This document shows positions 24,371 to 28,380 of a DNA stretch of 28,380 bases, piece by piece. Position 1 is the stretch's first letter; every line of letters starts with the position of its first letter. Under the pieces are notes generated by a model. The model saw only the letters and a program-made list of their open reading frames with translations, did no database searches and had not been told where the DNA came from. Source of the stretch: Halothiobacillus neapolitanus (GTDB lineage Bacteria; Pseudomonadota; Gammaproteobacteria; Halothiobacillales; Halothiobacillaceae); NCBI GenBank assembly GCA_020722165.1, contig DYLI01000007.1, forward strand, positions 1 to 28,380, given 5' to 3'. Position numbers and translations under genes: made by a program.

Positions 24371-25178
24371 CGTGACCAACTCCTGTGTTGTGCGTTTTGC
24401 GTTGGATGGCTGTCAACATGCCGCGCAATATATCCACTTCGTTAGGCGTGATTTGCGCACGTTGCAGTAAGGATCGCAGTTTTTGCATCATGTGACGCGG
24501 GTTTTGCGGGTCAAGGAACTCAAGCTCGTGCAGTGTGGTTTGCCAGTGCTGCAATAGATTTTCCAGCGCATCATGGGTGGCCGGTGGCGGGCTTTCAAGC
24601 GGCGGCACGGGTGTATCGCCCAAAAGCGCCTGGCGCAGCTCGTAGCAGGCAATTTGCACCGCCTGTGCCAAATTCAGTGAGCTGTAGACCGGATTGGCCG
24701 GAATCATCATGTGCGCGTGGCAACGACCAAGCTCGATATTGTTTAGCCCAGAATTCTCGCGCCCAAACACTAGGGCGATTTCTGCCTGAGGGTGCTGCGG
24801 ATTCATCAGCCAGTTGACATGAGCATATTCCGCCATCTGACGTGTACTCATCAGCTCATGCGGTCGGTCACGCAGACGCGCGCTGGCTCCAATCACCCAA
24901 TGACAACCCGCAAGCGCCGCATCCAAATCGTCAACTCGTTGGATATTGTCCATCACATCCAGCGCATTCGAGGCCATGGAAAAGGCTTCGGCATCGAGTT
25001 TCGCCTTGGGTTGAACCAGTGCCAGGCGCGATAGACCCATGGTTTTCAAGGCGCGTGCGCAGGCACCGATATTGCCGCCATGGGTGGTGCCGACGAGGAC
25101 AATGCGCACCCGTTGTAACGCGCTATCGAGGTCGTTTTCAGGACAAGATTCATGCTTTGTGCTAAATTTCGCGGTCAT
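24363..25178 (-). CDS. trmJ: tRNA 2'-O-methyltransferase TrmJ (position 32)
   Basis: TrmJ methylates the 2'-OH of C or U at position 32 of several tRNAs using SAM. It is a SPOUT-fold enzyme: the N-terminal catalytic domain has RIVLVGTTHGGNIGACARALKTMGL, IGASARLRD, LVFGRENSGL and MIPANPVYSSLNLAQAVQIACYEL, the last two forming the knotted SAM site. A C-terminal extension follows to residue 271 (246 in E. coli). It is the first gene of the minus-strand block and is divergent from suhB across only 32 bases. Confidence 0.95.
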   Translation of the reverse strand: MTAKFSTKHESCPENDLDSALQRVRIVLVGTTHGGNIGACARALKTMGLSRLALVQPKAKLDAEAFSMASNALDVMDNIQRVDDLDAALAGCHWVIGASARLRDRPHELMSTRQMAEYAHVNWLMNPQHPQAEIALVFGRENSGLNNIELGRCHAHMMIPANPVYSSLNLAQAVQIACYELRQALLGDTPVPPLESPPPATHDALENLLQHWQTTLHELEFLDPQNPRHMMQKLRSLLQRAQITPNEVDILRGMLTAIQRKTHNTGVGHDV

Positions 25179-25210
25179 TTTCGTATCTTTATCATCTTTG
25201 GATTACTGCC

Positions 25211-26014
25211 ATGCACCCCATGCTCAATACGGCTGTGCGCGCCGCTCGCACCGCTGGCACCGTCATTTCTCGTGCCAGTGTAAGGCTCGATAGCCTGAAC
25301 ATTGAAACCAAGCAGCGCAATGATTATGTCACTGAAGTTGACCGCCAAGCCGAGGCGGCGATTATCGAAATCTTGTCTAAAGCCTATCCGCAACACGCGT
25401 TTTTGGGCGAGGAAAGCGGCCTGAGCGGGCATGAAGACAGCGAATATTTGTGGATTATCGACCCGCTGGATGGTACCACCAACTTTCTGCACGGCTTGCC
25501 CCACTATGCGGTGTCAATTGGACTGGAGTTTCAGGGACGCATGGAGCATGGCGTGATTTATGACACGTTTAAGGACGAGCTGTTTACCGCCAGTCGGGGT
25601 AGTGGCGCATTTTTGAACAACCAACGCTTGCGGGTCACAGGGCTGAAAACCTTAGATGGCGCCTTGCTGGGTACGGGTATTCCCTTCCGCGACGATCAGC
25701 CGCTGGATGAGTTTATGGCCACCTTGCGCGGGATGTTGGGGCCGATTGCCGGTATTCGTCGCGCGGGCTCGGCGGCACTGGATTTGGCCTATGTGGCCGC
25801 CGGGCGCTTGGATGGCTTTTGGGAATTTGGTCTGAAGCCTTGGGACATGGCCGCCGGCGTTCTGATGGTGCGCGAAGCGGGCGGTATGGTGGTGGACTTT
25901 GATGGAAGCGACCGCTACATGCACAACGGCAATCTAGTGGCGGCCAACCCGCGCTTGATGCACACGATGCTCAACATTATTCAGGCCAGTGTGGCCTCGG
26001 TGCGTAAGGATTAG
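25211..26014 (+). CDS. suhB: Inositol-1-monophosphatase SuhB
   Basis: SuhB is a Mg-dependent inositol monophosphatase; in E. coli it also binds NusA and supports rRNA antitermination. The metal-binding motifs are all present: GEESG, WIIDPLDGTTNFLHGLPHYAVSIG and KPWDMAAGVLMVREAGG. The length of 267 residues is the same as E. coli. GGA lies 8 bases before the ATG. The promoter probably overlaps the start of the divergent trmJ, since just 32 bases separate them. A two-way terminator follows about 20 bases after the stop. Confidence 0.96.
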   Translation: MHPMLNTAVRAARTAGTVISRASVRLDSLNIETKQRNDYVTEVDRQAEAAIIEILSKAYPQHAFLGEESGLSGHEDSEYLWIIDPLDGTTNFLHGLPHYAVSIGLEFQGRMEHGVIYDTFKDELFTASRGSGAFLNNQRLRVTGLKTLDGALLGTGIPFRDDQPLDEFMATLRGMLGPIAGIRRAGSAALDLAYVAAGRLDGFWEFGLKPWDMAAGVLMVREAGGMVVDFDGSDRYMHNGNLVAANPRLMHTMLNIIQASVASVRKD

Positions 26015-26028
26015 GTCGAATTTGGAGC

Positions 26029-26058
26029 AAAAAAAAGCAGCTCAAAAAGAGCTGCTTT
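26029..26058 (-). terminator. Intrinsic terminator of tRNA-Leu, also facing suhB
   Basis: A 10-base-pair perfect stem (26034-26043 with 26049-26058) has a 5-base loop. On the minus strand it is followed by a run of eight T (26029-26036, partly shared with the stem), a textbook intrinsic terminator placed six bases past the tRNA CCA end. On the plus strand only three T follow, so stopping suhB transcripts would be weaker. Confidence 0.85.
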
Positions 26059-26064
26059 AGGATT

Positions 26065-26149
26065 TGGTGCCGAGGGAGGGACTCGAACCCTCACGTATTT
26101 CTACGGCGGATTTTGAATCCGCTGCGTCTACCGATTCCGCCACCACGGC
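26065..26149 (-). tRNA. tRNA-Leu (anticodon CAA)
   Basis: The 85-base gene folds as a class II tRNA: acceptor stem, D-arm with GGTAGACGC, anticodon stem GCGGA/TCCGC around loop TTCAAAA (anticodon CAA, reading UUG), a long variable arm CGTA-GAAA-TACG, and T-arm GAGGG-TTCGAGT-CCCTC. CCA is encoded. The acceptor strands GCCGTGG and CCTCGGC pair everywhere except position 5 with 68, which is a U-U mismatch. It is transcribed alone from a strong promoter and ended by its own terminator. A tRNA-Leu next to queA is also seen in other gammaproteobacteria. Confidence 0.96.
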
Positions 26150-26193
26150 TTAGTTACTGAAGGCTTTGGCCAGCAGAACTTGGTAGGGGCGGC

Positions 26194-26222
26194 ACTATAG
26201 GGGAATCGCGGCGACTTGCCAA
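26194..26222 (-). promoter_or_regulatory. Strong sigma70 promoter of tRNA-Leu
   Basis: On the minus strand, -35 TTGGCA (26217-26222) and -10 TATAGT (26194-26199) are exactly 17 bases apart. The bases after the -10 box are GC-rich (GCCGCCCC), the discriminator type expected for stringently controlled stable-RNA promoters. The start point should fall near 26187, about 38 bases before the mature tRNA 5' end. Confidence 0.85.
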
Positions 26223-26279
26223 GCAGTTTTTCAAATTTATTTCACTGCGCGTTGGCGTGGTGGTGGTGTAGCTTTTTGT

Positions 26280-27341
26280 ATGAATGTCGCGGATTTTGAT
26301 TTTGACTTGCCAGCAAACTTGATTGCGCAAACACCCTTGCCTGAGCGTGCGGGAGCTCGAATGCTGGTTTTGGATGGTGTGACGGGGTTGGTTAATGATT
26401 CTCGTATCCTCGATTTGCCCAATATCCTGCAGACGGGCGATCTTTTGGTGTTTAACGACACGCGAGTGATTCCGGCGCGCTTGCATGGGCAGAAGGATAG
26501 CGGCGGGAAAGTCGAGGTTTTGCTTGAACGTATCTTGAATGAACATGAGGCGATCTTTCATGTTCGTGCGAGCAAATCACCTAAACAGGGCACGATACTG
26601 CGGATGGAGGGTGGTGTGGTGTTCGAGATGGTGGCGCGCGAGGATGAGCTGTTTCGTTTGCGACTTGTCGCCGGAGGCGAGAGCCTGTTGGCGGCTTTAG
26701 ATGCGCATGGTCATATGCCTTTGCCGCCTTACATCGAGCGTCAGGATAGCGCCGCTGACCGCGAGCGCTATCAAACCGTGTTTGCTGACCGTCCGGGGGC
26801 GGTGGCCGCGCCGACGGCGGGGCTGCATTTTGACGATGCTTTGCTGGCAGCGGTCGCTGCGCGCGGCGTGCATTCGGCACGGGTGACGCTGCATGTGGGG
26901 GCGGGGACGTTTCAGCCGGTGCGTGTGGATGATTTGACGCAGCACATCATGCACGCGGAGTGGGTGGATGTGCCGCAAGCCACGGTTGATGCTATTTCAG
27001 CAACGCGGGCGCGGGGCGGACGGGTCGTCGCGGTAGGGACAACGGCGGTACGTGCTTTGGAGACGGCGGCGAGTTTTTCGCCGCAGGGTGAGTTGGCTGC
27101 GTGGCAGGGCGATACGCGCTTGTTTATTACGCCGGGGGTGAAATTCAAGGTGGTGGATGCCTTGCTGACTAATTTCCATCTGCCACGCTCGACCTTGTTG
27201 ATGCTGGTGAGCGCGTTTGGTGGTTATAGCAACATGATGCGTGCCTATGATCACGCGATTGCCGCCAATTACCGCTTTTTTAGTTATGGGGACGCGATGT
27301 TTATCACCCCCGCTTTGGATGCTTTGGAACGCGAATCATGA
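26280..27341 (+). CDS. queA: S-adenosylmethionine:tRNA ribosyltransferase-isomerase
   Basis: QueA moves the ribosyl part of SAM onto 7-aminomethyl-7-deazaguanine at wobble position 34, giving epoxyqueuosine in GUN-anticodon tRNAs. The protein starts with the family pattern (DFDFDLPANLIAQTPLPERAGARMLVLD), continues with DTRVIPARL, and carries the strongly conserved PTAGLHF, HVGAGTFQPV, GTTAVRALE, and NFHLPRSTLLMLVSAF segments. Length 353 is standard (356 in E. coli). It overlaps tgt by four bases (ATGA), so the two consecutive queuosine enzymes are coupled. A possible promoter shares its -35 region with the divergent tRNA-Leu promoter. Confidence 0.97.
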   Translation: MNVADFDFDLPANLIAQTPLPERAGARMLVLDGVTGLVNDSRILDLPNILQTGDLLVFNDTRVIPARLHGQKDSGGKVEVLLERILNEHEAIFHVRASKSPKQGTILRMEGGVVFEMVAREDELFRLRLVAGGESLLAALDAHGHMPLPPYIERQDSAADRERYQTVFADRPGAVAAPTAGLHFDDALLAAVAARGVHSARVTLHVGAGTFQPVRVDDLTQHIMHAEWVDVPQATVDAISATRARGGRVVAVGTTAVRALETAASFSPQGELAAWQGDTRLFITPGVKFKVVDALLTNFHLPRSTLLMLVSAFGGYSNMMRAYDHAIAANYRFFSYGDAMFITPALDALERES

Positions 27342-28380
27342 AATTTGACTTATTTAATAGCAGCGGCGCGGCGCGACGTGGACGTTTGACCTTTGCGCGC
27401 GGCACGGTGGAGACCCCAGCCTTTATGCCGGTGGGAACCTATGGCACGGTGAAAGCCATGACGCCGGAAGAACTGCGCGAGATTGGCGCGGAAATTATTT
27501 TGGGCAATACCTTTCATTTGTGGCTACGTCCTGGCATCGAAATCATCAAAAAACACGGCGATTTGCATGATTTTATGCACTGGCACGGGCCTATTTTGAC
27601 TGATTCGGGTGGTTTTCAGGTCTTTTCCCTGGCCGCGTTGCGCAAAATCAGCGAGGAAGGCGTGCGCTTTCAATCGCCGGTGGACGGCAGCAAGGTGCAT
27701 CTTGATCCGGAGACCTCGATGACGGTGCAACACGCGCTGGGATCGGACATTGTGATGATTTTTGACGAATGCACTCCATATCCCGCCACCGAGCAGCAGG
27801 CACGCTTTTCGATGGAGTTGTCCCTGCGTTGGGCGGCGCGTAGCAAGCAGGCGCATGTTGAATTGCAGGGTGATGAGCCGGCCGCGTTGTTTGGCATCGT
27901 GCAAGGCGGGATGTATGACAATCTGCGCCAGGTCTCGGCGCAAGGCTTGATGGACATCGGTTTTGATGGTTATGCGATTGGCGGTTTGTCGGTCGGCGAG
28001 CCAGAGGATGAGCGGATCAAGGTGCTTGAGGCGACCACGCCCATGCTACCGGCCGATCGTCCGCGCTATTTGATGGGCGTAGGCAAGCCGGAAGATATTG
28101 TCGAAGCAGTGCGCCGTGGCATTGATATGTTCGATTGCGTGATGCCCACGCGCAATGCGCGCAACGGGCATTTATTTACGCAGTGGGGCGATGTACGCAT
28201 TCGCAATGCACGTTACGCCGAAGACACGCGGCCGATTGACCCGCATTGCAGCTGTTATACCTGCCGTAATTACAGCCGTGCCTATTTGCGTCATTTGGAT
28301 AAGTGCAATGAGATTCTCGGTTCGCGTTTGAATAGTATTCATAACCTGCATTACTACCAGTTTTTAATGCAGGAGATTCG
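27338..28380 (+). CDS. tgt: Queuine/preQ1 tRNA-guanine transglycosylase, 3' partial
   Basis: Tgt exchanges guanine 34 of tRNA-Asp, -Asn, -His and -Tyr for preQ1, the step before QueA. The visible 347 codons are intact and run off the window end, with about 25-30 residues missing against the usual 375. DSGGFQVFS holds the catalytic Asp89, and RGIDMFDCVMPTRNARNGH contains the nucleophilic aspartate. The zinc site is CSCYTC followed by the downstream His in the NSIHNLHYY region. The ATG overlaps the queA stop. In relatives yajC-secD-secF come next. Confidence 0.96.
   Translation, partial: MKFDLFNSSGAARRGRLTFARGTVETPAFMPVGTYGTVKAMTPEELREIGAEIILGNTFHLWLRPGIEIIKKHGDLHDFMHWHGPILTDSGGFQVFSLAALRKISEEGVRFQSPVDGSKVHLDPETSMTVQHALGSDIVMIFDECTPYPATEQQARFSMELSLRWAARSKQAHVELQGDEPAALFGIVQGGMYDNLRQVSAQGLMDIGFDGYAIGGLSVGEPEDERIKVLEATTPMLPADRPRYLMGVGKPEDIVEAVRRGIDMFDCVMPTRNARNGHLFTQWGDVRIRNARYAEDTRPIDPHCSCYTCRNYSRAYLRHLDKCNEILGSRLNSIHNLHYYQFLMQEI

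Noticed and set aside
8887..25178. A novel multi-gene defence or biosynthetic system in the minus-strand block
   Set aside because: Every gene but the DUF945-like one is a recognised housekeeping gene in a conserved order; no mobile or defence markers are present.

Overview
The window is an ordinary chromosomal stretch from a gammaproteobacterium. The main evidence is gene order: trmJ-cysE-iscR-iscA-hscB-hscA-fdx-iscX-ndk-rlmN-pilF-rodZ-ispG-hisS-yfgM-bamB-der on one strand, with suhB, a tRNA-Leu and queA-tgt beside it. This matches the layout known from Pseudomonas and related gammaproteobacteria. The genus cannot be named from the sequence alone. Three families of short dispersed palindromes point to an environmental lineage rather than an enteric one, but that is only suggestive.

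Layout. Positions 1-8813 carry four plus-strand genes: purL (5' end cut by the window edge), accA, tilS and a DUF3417-type alpha-glucan phosphorylase (glgP). Positions 8887-25178 are an unbroken minus-strand block of 17 genes (trmJ to der). Many are joined by 4-base stop/start overlaps or gaps of a few tens of bases. From 25211 the plus strand carries suhB. A minus-strand tRNA-Leu(CAA) with its own promoter and terminator follows, then queA and tgt (3' end cut by the window edge).

Functions. The block combines cysteine synthesis (cysE), Fe-S assembly (iscR, iscA, hscB, hscA, fdx, iscX), nucleotide balance (ndk), RNA modification (trmJ, rlmN, and tilS, queA and tgt outside it), cell shape and pili (rodZ, pilF), isoprenoids (ispG), histidyl-tRNA charging (hisS), outer-membrane assembly (bamB, with yfgM) and ribosome maturation (der). 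RlmN and IspG are themselves Fe-S enzymes, which fits their place downstream of the Fe-S genes.

What stands out. (1) The isc operon has no iscS or iscU: iscR is followed by iscA after 11 bases. (2) A hairpin upstream of glgP pairs with its Shine-Dalgarno sequence. (3) Two dispersed palindromes intrude on gene ends: one encodes the C-terminal tail of IspG and another supplies the hisS stop codon. (4) A DUF945-like gene sits between bamB and der. (5) RlmN has an acidic insertion. (6) The tRNA-Leu has a U-U mismatch in its acceptor stem, and its -35 box overlaps a possible queA -35 box on the other strand. I saw no CRISPR array, insertion sequence, prophage or toxin/defence locus.
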